A DNA stretch of 44,138 bases from CAZDSS01 sp964508185 (GCA_964508185.1 CAZDSS010000010.1:1-44138), one strand, 5' to 3'. Positions 16,377 to 25,340 are shown, numbered from the stretch's first letter. Numbers and translations are program-made. Notes: a model not told the origin generated them from the letters alone.

Positions 16377-18062
16377 TTGACGGCGCCGCAGACTGACGAC
16401 CGGAACCAGCGCCCGCCGCTTCGCCGCGGCCTCGCGCTCGTGGCCGCGCTCGCCCGGCCGCAAGCGCCGCGGCTTGCGCTCGTCCTCGTCCTGTCGCTTC
16501 TCGCGACCGGCTTCGCGCTCCTCCAGCCCTTCCTCACGAAGTTCCTGATCGACGACGGGATCCTCGCAGGCGACATCCGACTCGTCCTTGTCTTCGCCGG
16601 CGTCATTCTGGGGGCGGCCGTCATCGGGGCCGTGCTTGGCCTCGCCAACCGGCAGCTATATGTGGACGCCTCCGCCCGGGTGCTGTTCGCGCTCCGGGAG
16701 AAGGTCTATGCCCATCTCCTGACCCTCTCCCCCCATTTCTTCGCGCGGCGCAAGGCGGGGGACCTGATGACCCGGCTCGACGGCGACGTCGCCGAAGTGC
16801 AGCGCTTCGCGCTCGACAGTCTGCTCGCGCTCGTCAACGCCGTCATCCTCCTCATCGGCAGCCTCGTCTTCATGCTGGCGCTGAGCCCGTCGCTCACCCT
16901 CGTCGCCTTCATCCTGCTGCCCGCCCAGGCGGCGTTCCTCCGCGTCATGCGGCCGCGCCTTGCGGCGCGAGCCAATGCCTTGCGTCAGCGGGCGGGGGAG
17001 ATCGCGTCCTACCTGATCGAGCGATTGGGCGGCGTGCGCCTCATCCAGGGCCTCGCCCGGGAGGAGCCGGAGCGGCGGATGCTCGGTGCCCGGCAGGACG
17101 GCTACCGCCGCGATCTTCTCGCCATGCAGCGCATGTCCTACGTCACCGGCGCCGGACCGGGCCTCATGATGACGGCGAGCACGGCGGTGGTGTTCGTGAT
17201 CGGGGGCGCCAGGGTGATCGAAGGCGATCTCACGCTCGGCACCCTCATCGCCTTCTCCGCCTATCTCGCCCGCGCCACGGGGCCCGTCCAGACCTTCCTC
17301 GGCCTTTATGCGGCTTCCGCCCGGGCGGAAGTGTCGCTCAATCGCGTCCTCGAACTGCTGGACGAGAAACCGGCGGTCATGGATCCCGCCGATCCCGTGC
17401 CCCTGCCTCGGCCTGCGCGCGGGGAGCTGGCGCTGGATCATGTCGCCTTCGCCCATCCGGGCCGCGATCCGGTGCTGGTCAATGTGACCGCCACCTTCCC
17501 GGCGGGCGCGCGCATCGGTCTTACCGGCGCGTCGGGGGCGGGGAAATCGACCCTCGTCGATCTCCTGCACCGCCAGTTCGATCCCGACCATGGCCGCATC
17601 CTGCTCGACGGCGTGGACATCCGGCGGCTGTCCCTTGCCGAGCTTCGCCGCCGGGTGGTGGTGGTGAGTCAGGAGACCATCCTGTTCAACGGCGATCTCG
17701 CCGAAAATCTCCGCCTCGCCGCGCCGGATGCGGACGATCGCAGGCTTGAATCCGTGCTGGAACAGGCGCGGCTGCCGCTGCCGCTCCACACCCGGGTCGG
17801 CGAACGGGGCCGCGCCCTGTCGGGCGGCGAGCGCCAGCGCCTGGCCATCGCCCGGGCGCTCCTTCAGGATCCGCTGGTGATCCTGTGCGACGAGGCTCTG
17901 GCCGGGGTGGACGCCGCGACGGAGGCGGAGGTCATCGCCGCGCTCGATGCCCTCTTCCCCCGTGCGACGCGCATCATCATCAGCCATCATGAGCGGAGCC
18001 TCGCTGGCGTCGATCATCTGTTTGACCTTGCCGACGGCCGCCTTGTGGAGCGCGCGCGGTGA
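16377..18062 (+). CDS. qhpF: ABC exporter (fused permease-ATPase) for the QHNDH gamma subunit
   Basis: This 561-residue half-transporter has an N-terminal membrane domain (helices between about residues 30 and 300) and a C-terminal ATPase with Walker A GASGAGKST (384-392), signature LSGGERQR (481-488), Walker B VILCDE (501-506) and an H-loop ISHHE. It works as a homodimer. In Paracoccus the equivalent is proposed to export crosslinked QhpC to the periplasm. No ATG is available near the start; the TTG at 16377, with GGGTGG seven bases before it, is the best choice, and a TAG at 16359 bounds the frame. A TTG start could limit expression. It overlaps qhpE by one base. Confidence 0.9.
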   Translation: MTAPQTDDRNQRPPLRRGLALVAALARPQAPRLALVLVLSLLATGFALLQPFLTKFLIDDGILAGDIRLVLVFAGVILGAAVIGAVLGLANRQLYVDASARVLFALREKVYAHLLTLSPHFFARRKAGDLMTRLDGDVAEVQRFALDSLLALVNAVILLIGSLVFMLALSPSLTLVAFILLPAQAAFLRVMRPRLAARANALRQRAGEIASYLIERLGGVRLIQGLAREEPERRMLGARQDGYRRDLLAMQRMSYVTGAGPGLMMTASTAVVFVIGGARVIEGDLTLGTLIAFSAYLARATGPVQTFLGLYAASARAEVSLNRVLELLDEKPAVMDPADPVPLPRPARGELALDHVAFAHPGRDPVLVNVTATFPAGARIGLTGASGAGKSTLVDLLHRQFDPDHGRILLDGVDIRRLSLAELRRRVVVVSQETILFNGDLAENLRLAAPDADDRRLESVLEQARLPLPLHTRVGERGRALSGGERQRLAIARALLQDPLVILCDEALAGVDAATEAEVIAALDALFPRATRIIISHHERSLAGVDHLFDLADGRLVERAR

Positions 18063-18676
18063 TGTTCCGGGTCGCGCTTCTCGACAGCGGGTTCGATGAT
18101 CCGGCGCCCGCAGCGCGGCGGATCTTCGTGGAAGGCGACGGGAAGCTCGACCACGGCCGGGCCCTTGCCGCCGCAATCCGCGATGCCGCGCCTGAAGCCG
18201 CGCTGCTCGACGGCCGCATCTTCGGCGACAGCCTTGCAACCCGCGTCTCCGCCGTGGCGGCGGCGATCCGCTGGGCGGTCGGGGAGGGGGCGAAGATCAT
18301 CAACCTCAGCCTCGGCCTGCGGGACGACCGCGAGGATCTGCGGAATGCCGTGGCGGAGGCGGTTGCGGCAGGCGTCCTCGTGATTGCGGCCGCACCGGCC
18401 CGGGGCGGGCCGGTCTATCCCGCAGGCTACCCCGGCGTCATCCGCGCGACGGGGGATGCCCGCTGCGGCGTCGATGATCTGAGCTGGATCAATGATGCGG
18501 CCGCGGATTTCGGGGCATCACCCGCGCCCCTTCCTGCCTTCCCGCGCGTTGCCGGGGCGAGCATGGCCGCGGCGCGGGTTGCGGGGGCGCTCGCCGCGCT
18601 CGCATCCGATAATGCCGATCCCGTCGCCGCCCTTCGCGACCGCTGCCGCTTCACGGGGCGGGAGCGTCGCTCGTGA
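18062..18676 (+). CDS. qhpE: Subtilisin-like leader peptidase for the gamma subunit
   Basis: This is a small subtilase of 204 residues without signal peptide or propeptide, so it is cytoplasmic. The triad is D8 (LLDSG), H31 (LDHGRAL) and S167 (GASMAAARVAG). In Paracoccus this protease cuts the 28-residue leader from QhpC very slowly and almost stoichiometrically. At the place where subtilisins carry the oxyanion-hole asparagine (AAGN), this protein reads AAAPARG. The ATG at 18062 forms a TGATG junction with the qhpF stop; a GTG one codon earlier is also possible. The last 26 bases overlap convergent qhpG. Confidence 0.9.
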   Translation: MFRVALLDSGFDDPAPAARRIFVEGDGKLDHGRALAAAIRDAAPEAALLDGRIFGDSLATRVSAVAAAIRWAVGEGAKIINLSLGLRDDREDLRNAVAEAVAAGVLVIAAAPARGGPVYPAGYPGVIRATGDARCGVDDLSWINDAAADFGASPAPLPAFPRVAGASMAAARVAGALAALASDNADPVAALRDRCRFTGRERRS

Positions 18677-19997
18677 GAGACGGCAGAAGGCCGCGCAGGC
18701 GCAGCCATGCGAGCGCCTTTTCCACCTGCACCGGCGCGGCGGCGAGATTTTCCGCAAGCAGGGCCGGGGTGGCGTTGGCTTCCTGGGCGAGGCGCAGAAG
18801 GGGCACCAGCGGCACGCCGTCGATCACATAGACGCCGTCGGGATGGTCGGCGGTGACCACCACCTCCCGCTCCTCGATGGTCTGGCCCACCAGCACCGGG
18901 CGGCGCGCGATCTCGGGCGGCGCCGCATCGGGCGCGGCGTGGATCGGCGCCTCGTCCGGCCAGTCCCGCCGGGCGGTCCAGAACGGCGCGTCGGCGAAGC
19001 GCCGCTCGGCGCGGTAGAAATCGCGGCCCGTACGGGCATGGCGCAGGAAGGCGCCGCGGGCGCGGTTCTCGTAGAAGCGGCGGGCGAGGCCGCCGCGCTC
19101 GGGATGCTGGATCAGGGTATGCACCACCGCCGCGCCGCGAAGCGCCCCCGCCACCGCCTCATAAAGCCCGTGGCCCGACAGGGGATCGATGGCGAAGGCT
19201 GCGTCCCCTACCCGCAGCATGCGCGGGGTGACGAGATCGGCATGGAGCACCATCCCGGCGTCCCGGGCGATCACCGGGCCGATGGGCTCGCCGATGAGGG
19301 GGGCGACGAGCCGGGAGCGGGCAAGCAACGGTTCCGGCGACGGGGTGATGCCCGCCCCGGGCGGATCGCCCACGGCCTGCACATAGATGGTGCCGTCGCC
19401 CGGCGCCGCCGCCCAGATCCAGCCATTGTCCAGGCTTTCCACATAGGTTGCGGGCGTCAGGGCATCCCGCGCGCGGAAAGGCCGGGCCGTTGCCAGCGTC
19501 TGCGGCCCGCGGGCGAGGATCCGGCGGCGCGGCGCCTGCCGGCCGCGGGCTTCGACCAGATACTGGGCATGGATGATCTCGGTGCCGCCATCGGTCGCGA
19601 CGGCGGCGGTCCAGATGCCGTCGGCATCTTCCAGCCGGTCGATGCGGCCCGCATGAAGGACGACCCCCGCGGCGACCGCATCCTGCCGCAGGCCTTCGTC
19701 GAACCGGTCGCGGTCGAGAAGGCGCTCCCCGTTCACGACCGCCGTCTGATCGCCGCCCCAGCGTGCATGACGCGGCACCGCGGGCGGCACCGTGCGAAGG
19801 GCGGTGTCGCAGCCCGCATGCAGGAGCCCCGCGAAGGCCCGCTCCGACAGTCCCTCGCGGATGCCGCGGCTGCGCTCGCGGGCGATCATCGCCACGTCAT
19901 AGCCGAGGGCGCGGAGCCTGCGGGCGATCACCGCCCCGGCGGGCCCGGCGCCGAGCACGAGAATGTCGAAGATCCTTGTGGCGTTCGTTGCAGTCAT
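18651..19997 (-). CDS. qhpG: FAD-dependent monooxygenase for CTQ biogenesis
   Basis: The 448-residue flavoprotein has the Rossmann motif DILVLGAGPAGAVIARRL (residues 11-28) and the second FAD motif GDAAFAIDPLSGHGLYEAV of tryptophan-halogenase/aromatic hydroxylase-type enzymes. The characterised QhpG hydroxylates the CTQ tryptophan of QhpC after crosslinking. The C-terminal region (about 385-445) looks like a small helical domain of the kind used to dock QhpC; this is inference. I start at the ATG 19997, just before the FAD fold; a GTG at 20033 would add 12 residues. It is encoded on the opposite strand to the rest of the operon, with its own upstream region shared with a divergent flavoprotein gene. 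Confidence 0.9.
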   Translation of the reverse strand: MTATNATRIFDILVLGAGPAGAVIARRLRALGYDVAMIARERSRGIREGLSERAFAGLLHAGCDTALRTVPPAVPRHARWGGDQTAVVNGERLLDRDRFDEGLRQDAVAAGVVLHAGRIDRLEDADGIWTAAVATDGGTEIIHAQYLVEARGRQAPRRRILARGPQTLATARPFRARDALTPATYVESLDNGWIWAAAPGDGTIYVQAVGDPPGAGITPSPEPLLARSRLVAPLIGEPIGPVIARDAGMVLHADLVTPRMLRVGDAAFAIDPLSGHGLYEAVAGALRGAAVVHTLIQHPERGGLARRFYENRARGAFLRHARTGRDFYRAERRFADAPFWTARRDWPDEAPIHAAPDAAPPEIARRPVLVGQTIEEREVVVTADHPDGVYVIDGVPLVPLLRLAQEANATPALLAENLAAAPVQVEKALAWLRLRGLLPSLTSDAPAP

Positions 19998-20093
19998 GGA
20001 ATCAAGCCTAGCCCATGCGCTCGGCACTTGCACTTGCTTCGCCGCATGTCAGAATGACTTGAGATACAAGAGGATGAGGAGCGCCGGAAGCCC

Positions 20094-20564
20094 ATGTCGA
20101 CGATCATGAACAAGGCCGAACTGGCGGCAGCCCTCTCCGACGACAGGGCGGGCGATGCGGCCCCGGGGCCGCACCGCAGGCTCGAGGCCGAGGACATCAT
20201 CCTTCTCGACCGCGCGACCCATTGCTGTCTCGGCACCGTCGACGTCAAGGGACGGCCATGCCTCAGTCTCGTGGTCGGCGCCCCGGGTTTCGTGCGCATG
20301 GCGGATGAGGCGACCCTCCTCGTGCCCGAGGAGGCGGAACAGGCGGAAGCCCTGCGCCATGTGCTGGAAGAGCCGGAGGTGACGCTCCTCCTCTTCACGC
20401 CGGGGATTCCGGGCGAGCTTCTCGTCCGCGGCCGCGGCTCCATCACCAACGATCCCCGCCTGCTCGCGCATTTGACCTCCGCCGATCGCCGCCCCGACGT
20501 CACCCTGTTCGTGGAGGTGCGGGACGTGATCCGGCGCGGCCTGGGGACCGCGCCCGCATCATGA
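20094..20564 (+). CDS. Pyridoxamine 5'-phosphate oxidase-like FMN-binding protein
   Basis: This 156-residue protein has the split-barrel pattern of the PNPOx-like flavin family: an early strand HCCLGTVDVKGRPCLSLVVG, then FVRMADEATLLVP and a late strand GELLVRGRGSITNDPRLL. Members reduce or bind flavin-linked substrates, and function cannot be assigned from this. It lies divergent from qhpG and overlaps the following MFS gene by ATGA, so the two are co-translated. The ATG at 20094 is preceded by GGAAG; another ATG at 20106 is possible. There is no signal peptide. Confidence 0.75.
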   Translation: MSTIMNKAELAAALSDDRAGDAAPGPHRRLEAEDIILLDRATHCCLGTVDVKGRPCLSLVVGAPGFVRMADEATLLVPEEAEQAEALRHVLEEPEVTLLLFTPGIPGELLVRGRGSITNDPRLLAHLTSADRRPDVTLFVEVRDVIRRGLGTAPAS

Positions 20565-21904
20565 CCGGCCAGTTCTCCCTTCTCGCCCGGCGGCGGTTCG
20601 CGCCGCTGTTCGTCACCCAGTTCCTCGGCGCCTTCAACGACAACCTGTTCAAGAACGCGCTCGTCATCCTCATCGCCTTCCGGCTTGCGGCGCAAAGCAG
20701 CATGTCCGGCCCCCTGCTCGTGACGCTCGCCGCGGGGATCTTCATCCTGCCCTTCTTCCTGTTCTCCGCCTGGGCGGGGCAGCTGGCGGACCGGCACGAC
20801 AAGGCCCGGCTCATCCGCATCATCAAGTTCGCCGAAATTCCCATCATGCTGGCGGGGGCGGCGGCGCTCTTCGCCGCCGATCTCTGGAGCCTGATGGCGG
20901 TCCTTTTCCTCATGGGGAGCCAGTCCGCCTTCTTCGGGCCGCTCAAATACGGGATCCTGCCCGATCATCTGAGGGCGGGGGAGCTCGTGGGCGGCAACGC
21001 GCTCATCGAGGCCGCGACCTTCCTTGCGATCCTGTTCGGCACCATCCTCGGCAGCATCCTCGTGCTGCGCGACCACGGGGTCGCAATGGTGGCGTTCCTC
21101 ATGGTCACCCTTGCCGCCCTGGGCTACGGCGCAAGCCGCTTCGTGCCCGCCGCGCCCGCGGCCGCGCCCGGCCTCAAGCTATCGATCAACCCCTTCGCCG
21201 CCATGGCCGCCATCATGCGGGTCGCCCTGCGGCCGCCGGAAATCTTCGCCGCGATTCTCGGCATTTCCTGGTTCTGGCTGGTGGGGGCGACCTTCCTCGC
21301 CCAGTTCCCGAACCTCGTGAAGATGATCGGGGGCGACGAGACGGTGGTCGCCTTCTTCCTCGTCCTCTTCGCGGTCGGGATCGGGCTGGGGTCGCTGCTC
21401 TGCAACCTGCTGCTCAAGGGCGCGGTGTCGCTGAAGCTTCTGCCCTGGTCGGCGCTCATGCTTGCCGCCGCATCCGCCCATTTCGCCTGGGCTGCGGAGG
21501 CCATGACGGGTGCTGGTGGAGAGCTTGCGGGGATCGTCGCCTTCCTCGGCCGCCCAGGCGCGCTGGCGATCGTCGCCGACCTCGTAGTGATCGCGGCGGC
21601 GGGGGGCGTTTTCGTGGTGCCCCTTTACGCCTTCATCCAGGCGCGGGCCGAGATCGCCGTCCGCGCCCGGGTGATCGCCGCGCTCAACGTGATGAATTCC
21701 GCCTTCATGGTGGCGTCCGCCGTCCTCGGCCTCGGCCTGATCGGCGCAGGCATGGGGGTGCCCGTGCTGCTCGGCCTCACGGGCGGCCTCACCTTGCCCG
21801 CGGCGCTGATCCTTGCCCGCTATCTCGCTCAGCGGGAGCGGCGGATCGCCTCGGATATGAGCGCCTTGGCCTCGGGCCCGTCCCACTCGGCGGGGCCGAG
21901 ATAG
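20561..21904 (+). CDS. MFS transporter, LplT/lysophospholipid-carrier-like
   Basis: The 447-residue protein has about 12 hydrophobic segments and begins with FVTQFLGAFNDNLFKNALVI, the signature of LplT and of the carrier domain of fused Aas-like proteins. LplT flips lysophospholipids inward for re-acylation. Here the MFS unit stands alone; a separate plsC lies 9 kb away. Its start overlaps the PNPOx-like gene. The last 25 residues are hydrophilic and coded by DNA that also encodes, on the other strand, the C-terminus of the thioredoxin-like gene (76-base overlap). Confidence 0.85.
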   Translation: MTGQFSLLARRRFAPLFVTQFLGAFNDNLFKNALVILIAFRLAAQSSMSGPLLVTLAAGIFILPFFLFSAWAGQLADRHDKARLIRIIKFAEIPIMLAGAAALFAADLWSLMAVLFLMGSQSAFFGPLKYGILPDHLRAGELVGGNALIEAATFLAILFGTILGSILVLRDHGVAMVAFLMVTLAALGYGASRFVPAAPAAAPGLKLSINPFAAMAAIMRVALRPPEIFAAILGISWFWLVGATFLAQFPNLVKMIGGDETVVAFFLVLFAVGIGLGSLLCNLLLKGAVSLKLLPWSALMLAAASAHFAWAAEAMTGAGGELAGIVAFLGRPGALAIVADLVVIAAAGGVFVVPLYAFIQARAEIAVRARVIAALNVMNSAFMVASAVLGLGLIGAGMGVPVLLGLTGGLTLPAALILARYLAQRERRIASDMSALASGPSHSAGPR

Positions 21905-22434
21905 CGGGCGATCTCCCGCCCGTCGGAGTCGGCAAGGATGGTGACCGGCAGCCCCTGGACGCGCATGGCCTGGGCCAGCCGGCTGGCGGGGTCGACGTAA
22001 AGGGGGAGGTTCTCCGCCCCGATTTCCTCAAGGAACGGCCCCGCGACCTTCGCGCCGCCGCGGTCGATCGATATGGTGAGCACCGCGAAATCCCTGCCGC
22101 CGAGCTCTCCCGCCAGCCGGTCGAGGGCGGGCATTTCCACCTTGCAGGGGGCGCACCAGGTGGCCCAGAAATTGACGAGCAGCACCTTGCCCTTGAAATC
22201 CTTCAAGCTCAGCGCCTTGCCGTCGGCGTCCATGAAGGTCTCCACCGGCAGGGGCTCGGGGCTCATGGCCACCTCCAGCTTCTCGAAGGCGCCGGTGGCG
22301 AAGTCTTGCAGCCAGGCGGTGTTTGGCGTATTCGGTTCGGGGCCGTTCCGGCTCGCCGGCTTGCCCCAGATGATGAGTGCGGCGATGGCCAGCACCGCAA
22401 GGATCGTGGTGAGCACGGCGGTCAGGCGGGTCAT
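21829..22434 (-). CDS. TlpA/ResA-type membrane-anchored thiol-disulfide oxidoreductase
   Basis: This 201-residue protein has an uncleaved N-terminal anchor (residues 6-23) and a periplasmic thioredoxin fold with the redox motif WCAPC (C94, C97) in VNFWATWCAPC, plus the cis-proline loop GLPVT. Such proteins keep apocytochrome c cysteines or copper-site thiols reduced. That fits a genome carrying multiheme QhpA and cytochrome c', but no c-type maturation genes are adjacent. The gene is divergent from argH across 46 bases, a common arrangement in alphaproteobacteria. Its 3' end overlaps the MFS gene. Confidence 0.92.
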   Translation of the reverse strand: MTRLTAVLTTILAVLAIAALIIWGKPASRNGPEPNTPNTAWLQDFATGAFEKLEVAMSPEPLPVETFMDADGKALSLKDFKGKVLLVNFWATWCAPCKVEMPALDRLAGELGGRDFAVLTISIDRGGAKVAGPFLEEIGAENLPLYVDPASRLAQAMRVQGLPVTILADSDGREIARYLGPAEWDGPEAKALISEAIRRSR

Positions 22435-22480
22435 GACGGTCTCCGCAGAACAAAACAGCGTTTCCGAAGGACATTAGGCA

Positions 22481-23941
22481 ATGAAGGTCGAGAATGACAA
22501 GGCGCAATCGGTCAAGGCGGCCGGCGCGGGCGGCGGGGCCAATGCGCTGTGGGGCGGACGCTTCGGCGCCGGCCCGGCGGAGATCATGGAAAAGATCAAC
22601 GCCTCCATCTCCTTCGACCACAAGCTCTATGTCCAGGACATCGCGGGCTCCCGCGCCCATTGCCGGATGCTGGTGAAGCAGGGGATCATCGGTGCCGAGG
22701 ACGGCGACAAGATCCTTGCGGGCCTCGACCAGGTGGAGCGGGAAATCGCCGCGGGCGAGATGAAGTTCGACCCGAAGCTCGAAGACATCCACATGCATGT
22801 GGAATCCCGCCTGCGCGAGATCATCGGGGACGCCGCCGGGCGCCTCCATACCGCGCGCTCCCGCAACGACCAGGTGGCGACCGACTTCAAGCTCTGGACC
22901 CGCGACGCCATCGATGCGGTGGACGCCGCCCTCCGCGGGCTGCAGGAAGCCCTCCTCGACCGGGCGGAAGAATATGCGGATGCGGTGATGCCCGGCTTCA
23001 CCCACCTGCAGGCCGCGCAGCCCGTGACCTTCGGACATCATCTGATGGCCTATCACGAGATGATCGCCCGCGACCGCGGCCGCTTCCGGGACGCGCGCAA
23101 GCGGCTCAACGAATGCCCGCTGGGATCCGCGGCCCTTGCCGGAACCTCCTTCCCCATCGACCGGCACGCGACGGCGGCAAATCTCGGCTTCGACGGGCCG
23201 ACGCGCAATTCCCTCGATTCCGTGTCCGACCGGGATTTCGCCCTGGAATTTCTGAGCGCGGCGTCCATCACGTCCGTGCACCTCTCGCGCCTTGCGGAGG
23301 AAATCGTCCTCTGGACCAGCGCCCAGTTCCGCTTCATTTCGCTGTCGGACGCCTTCACCACCGGCTCCTCCATCATGCCGCAGAAGCGCAATCCCGACGC
23401 GGCGGAGCTGACGCGCGCCAAGACCGGCCGGGTGATCGGCGCCCTCAACAGCCTGCTCATCGTCATGAAGGGCCTGCCGCTTGCCTATTCCAAGGACATG
23501 CAGGAGGACAAGGAAGTCACGTTTGACGCCGCCAACGCCCTCGCCCTTGCGATCGCCGCCATGACCGGCATGATTCGCGATCTCAAGGCCAATCGCGAGG
23601 TGATGCGGGAGTCCGCCGGCCTCGGCTTCGCCACGGCGACGGACCTTGCGGACTGGCTCGTCCAGAACCTCAACATGCCGTTCCGCAACGCCCACCATGT
23701 GACGGGCTCCCTCGTGAAGCTCGCCGAACAGCGGGGCTGCGGGCTCGAGGATCTGGATCTCGCCGCCATGCAGTCGGTCGAGCCGCGCATCACCGAAGAC
23801 GTGTTCCGCGTCCTCGGGGTCGAGAATTCGGTCAACAGCCGCATGAGCTTCGGCGGCACCGCGCCCGAGCGGGTGCGGGCCGCGATCAGCGCCGCGCGGG
23901 AAGCCCTCGCCGCCGAGACCGGCGCCGGAGGGGCGGCATGA
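22481..23941 (+). CDS. argH: Argininosuccinate lyase
   Basis: The 486-residue enzyme cleaves argininosuccinate to arginine and fumarate, the last step of arginine synthesis. The fumarase/aspartase superfamily signature GSSIMPQKRNPD spans residues 295-306 with the catalytic serine in its flexible loop, and H175 sits in THLQAAQP. ALWGGRF near the N-terminus is typical of ArgH. About 20 extra residues, rich in Ala and Gly, precede the usual start. The stop overlaps lptM by ATGA, beginning a tight argH-lptM-lysA unit. Confidence 0.97.
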   Translation: MKVENDKAQSVKAAGAGGGANALWGGRFGAGPAEIMEKINASISFDHKLYVQDIAGSRAHCRMLVKQGIIGAEDGDKILAGLDQVEREIAAGEMKFDPKLEDIHMHVESRLREIIGDAAGRLHTARSRNDQVATDFKLWTRDAIDAVDAALRGLQEALLDRAEEYADAVMPGFTHLQAAQPVTFGHHLMAYHEMIARDRGRFRDARKRLNECPLGSAALAGTSFPIDRHATAANLGFDGPTRNSLDSVSDRDFALEFLSAASITSVHLSRLAEEIVLWTSAQFRFISLSDAFTTGSSIMPQKRNPDAAELTRAKTGRVIGALNSLLIVMKGLPLAYSKDMQEDKEVTFDAANALALAIAAMTGMIRDLKANREVMRESAGLGFATATDLADWLVQNLNMPFRNAHHVTGSLVKLAEQRGCGLEDLDLAAMQSVEPRITEDVFRVLGVENSVNSRMSFGGTAPERVRAAISAAREALAAETGAGGAA

Positions 23942-24066
23942 CCCGGCGGATCATTCTGGCGATCGCGGCCGCGACCCTCGTGATATCCGCCGCTGCCTGC
24001 GGCAAGAAGGGCGATCTCCTGCCGCCGCCCGGTTACGAGGATCCTGCGGGACAGGGGGGAAGATGA
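23938..24066 (+). CDS. lptM: LPS-assembly lipoprotein LptM (YifL-type), 42 residues
   Basis: This tiny lipoprotein has a basic N-terminus (MTRR), a hydrophobic stretch, and lipobox SAAAC with C21, followed by the family hallmark CGKKGDLLPPP. LptM/YifL helps mature the LptDE translocon in the outer membrane. The gene overlaps argH and lysA by ATGA at both ends, and the argH-lptM-lysA order is conserved in many proteobacteria. Such a short gene is easily missed by annotation. Confidence 0.93.
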   Translation: MTRRIILAIAAATLVISAAACGKKGDLLPPPGYEDPAGQGGR

Positions 24067-25340
24067 ACCATTTCGAATATCGCGACGGCGAGCTTTTCGC
24101 CGAAGGTGTGTCGCTTGCCGAAATCGCGGCGAAGGTCGGCACCCCCTTCTACTGCTATTCGACGGCGACGCTCGAGCGCCATTTCCGCGTCTTCTCGGCG
24201 GCGCTTCAGGGGCTTGATGCCCTCGTCTGCTTCGCCGTCAAGGCCAACAGCAATGTGGCGGTTCTGAAAACCCTTGCGCGCCTCGGCGCCGGGGCCGACG
24301 TGGTGTCAGCGGGCGAACTGCGCCGGGCGCTCGCCGCGGGCATTCCGGGAGAGCGGATCGTATTTTCGGGCGTCGGCAAGACCCGGGACGAGATGCGAGA
24401 GGCGCTGCAGGCCGGAATTCACCAGTTCAACGTGGAATCCGAGCCCGAGCTCGAGGCGTTGAGCGAAGTCGCCCGGTCCATGGGCAGGCGCGCCCCCATC
24501 GCCTTCCGCATCAATCCCGATGTGGACGCCAGGACCCACGAAAAGATCTCGACCGGTAAGGCCGAAAACAAGTTCGGCGTACCGTGGTCGCGGGCGCTCG
24601 CGCTTTATGACCGCGCGGGCAGGCTTCCCGGCATTGAAATCGTCGGCGTCGATGTCCATATCGGCTCGCAGCTCACGGATCTCGAGCCGTTCCGCCTTGC
24701 CTTCGGCCGGGTTGCGGGTCTCGTCCGGGATCTAAGGGCGGCGGGCCACAACATCCGCCGCATCGATCTCGGTGGCGGGCTCGGAATCCCGTACGAGATG
24801 GACCGGCCGGAGCCGCCGACGCCCGACAGCTACGGCCGCATCATCCGCGAGGTGGTGGGCGACCTTGATTGCGAGATCATCCTGGAGCCCGGGCGGCTCA
24901 TCTGCGGCAATGCCGGGGTCCTGGTGTCGCGTGTGATCTATGTGAAGGAAGGGGAAGCGCGCCGCTTCGTCATTCTGGACGCCGCCATGAACGACCTCAT
25001 CCGGCCGAGCCTCTATGACGCCTGGCACGAGATCGTGCCGCTCCGCGCCGCGGCGGCGGATGCGCCTCTCGCGCCCGCGGACGTGGTGGGGCCCGTTTGC
25101 GAGACCGGGGATGTTTTCGCCAAGTCCCGGCCGCTCCCGCCCTTGGCGGCGGGCGACTATGTGGCTATCCTGTCCGCAGGAGCCTATGGCGCGGTGATGT
25201 CTTCCACCTACAATACCCGGCCCCTCGTGCCCGAGGTGCTGGTGAAGGAGTCGGAATTCGCGGTGATCCGGCGGCGCATGGAGATCGAGGATCTCCTGGG
25301 GCTCGAATCCGTGCCGGACTGGCTTGAGACCGGGGCCTGA
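24063..25340 (+). CDS. lysA: Diaminopimelate decarboxylase
   Basis: This 425-residue PLP enzyme of the alanine-racemase fold makes lysine from meso-diaminopimelate. The cofactor lysine is K60 in CFAVKANSN. Other family elements are VHIGSQ, the glycine loop GGGLGIPY, LEPGRLICGNAG, and the C-terminal CETGDVFAKSRPLP whose cysteine comes from the partner subunit. It is translationally coupled to lptM. Confidence 0.97.
   Translation: MNHFEYRDGELFAEGVSLAEIAAKVGTPFYCYSTATLERHFRVFSAALQGLDALVCFAVKANSNVAVLKTLARLGAGADVVSAGELRRALAAGIPGERIVFSGVGKTRDEMREALQAGIHQFNVESEPELEALSEVARSMGRRAPIAFRINPDVDARTHEKISTGKAENKFGVPWSRALALYDRAGRLPGIEIVGVDVHIGSQLTDLEPFRLAFGRVAGLVRDLRAAGHNIRRIDLGGGLGIPYEMDRPEPPTPDSYGRIIREVVGDLDCEIILEPGRLICGNAGVLVSRVIYVKEGEARRFVILDAAMNDLIRPSLYDAWHEIVPLRAAAADAPLAPADVVGPVCETGDVFAKSRPLPPLAAGDYVAILSAGAYGAVMSSTYNTRPLVPEVLVKESEFAVIRRRMEIEDLLGLESVPDWLETGA

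Noticed and set aside
20020..20040. Direct repeat GCACTTGCACTTGC upstream of qhpG as a regulator site
   Set aside because: It is a single short tandem copy with no equivalent before the other qhp promoters.
22028..23698. Long reverse-strand frame over argH
   Set aside because: It is antisense to argininosuccinate lyase, with His/Gly/Arg-rich shadow composition and no motifs.
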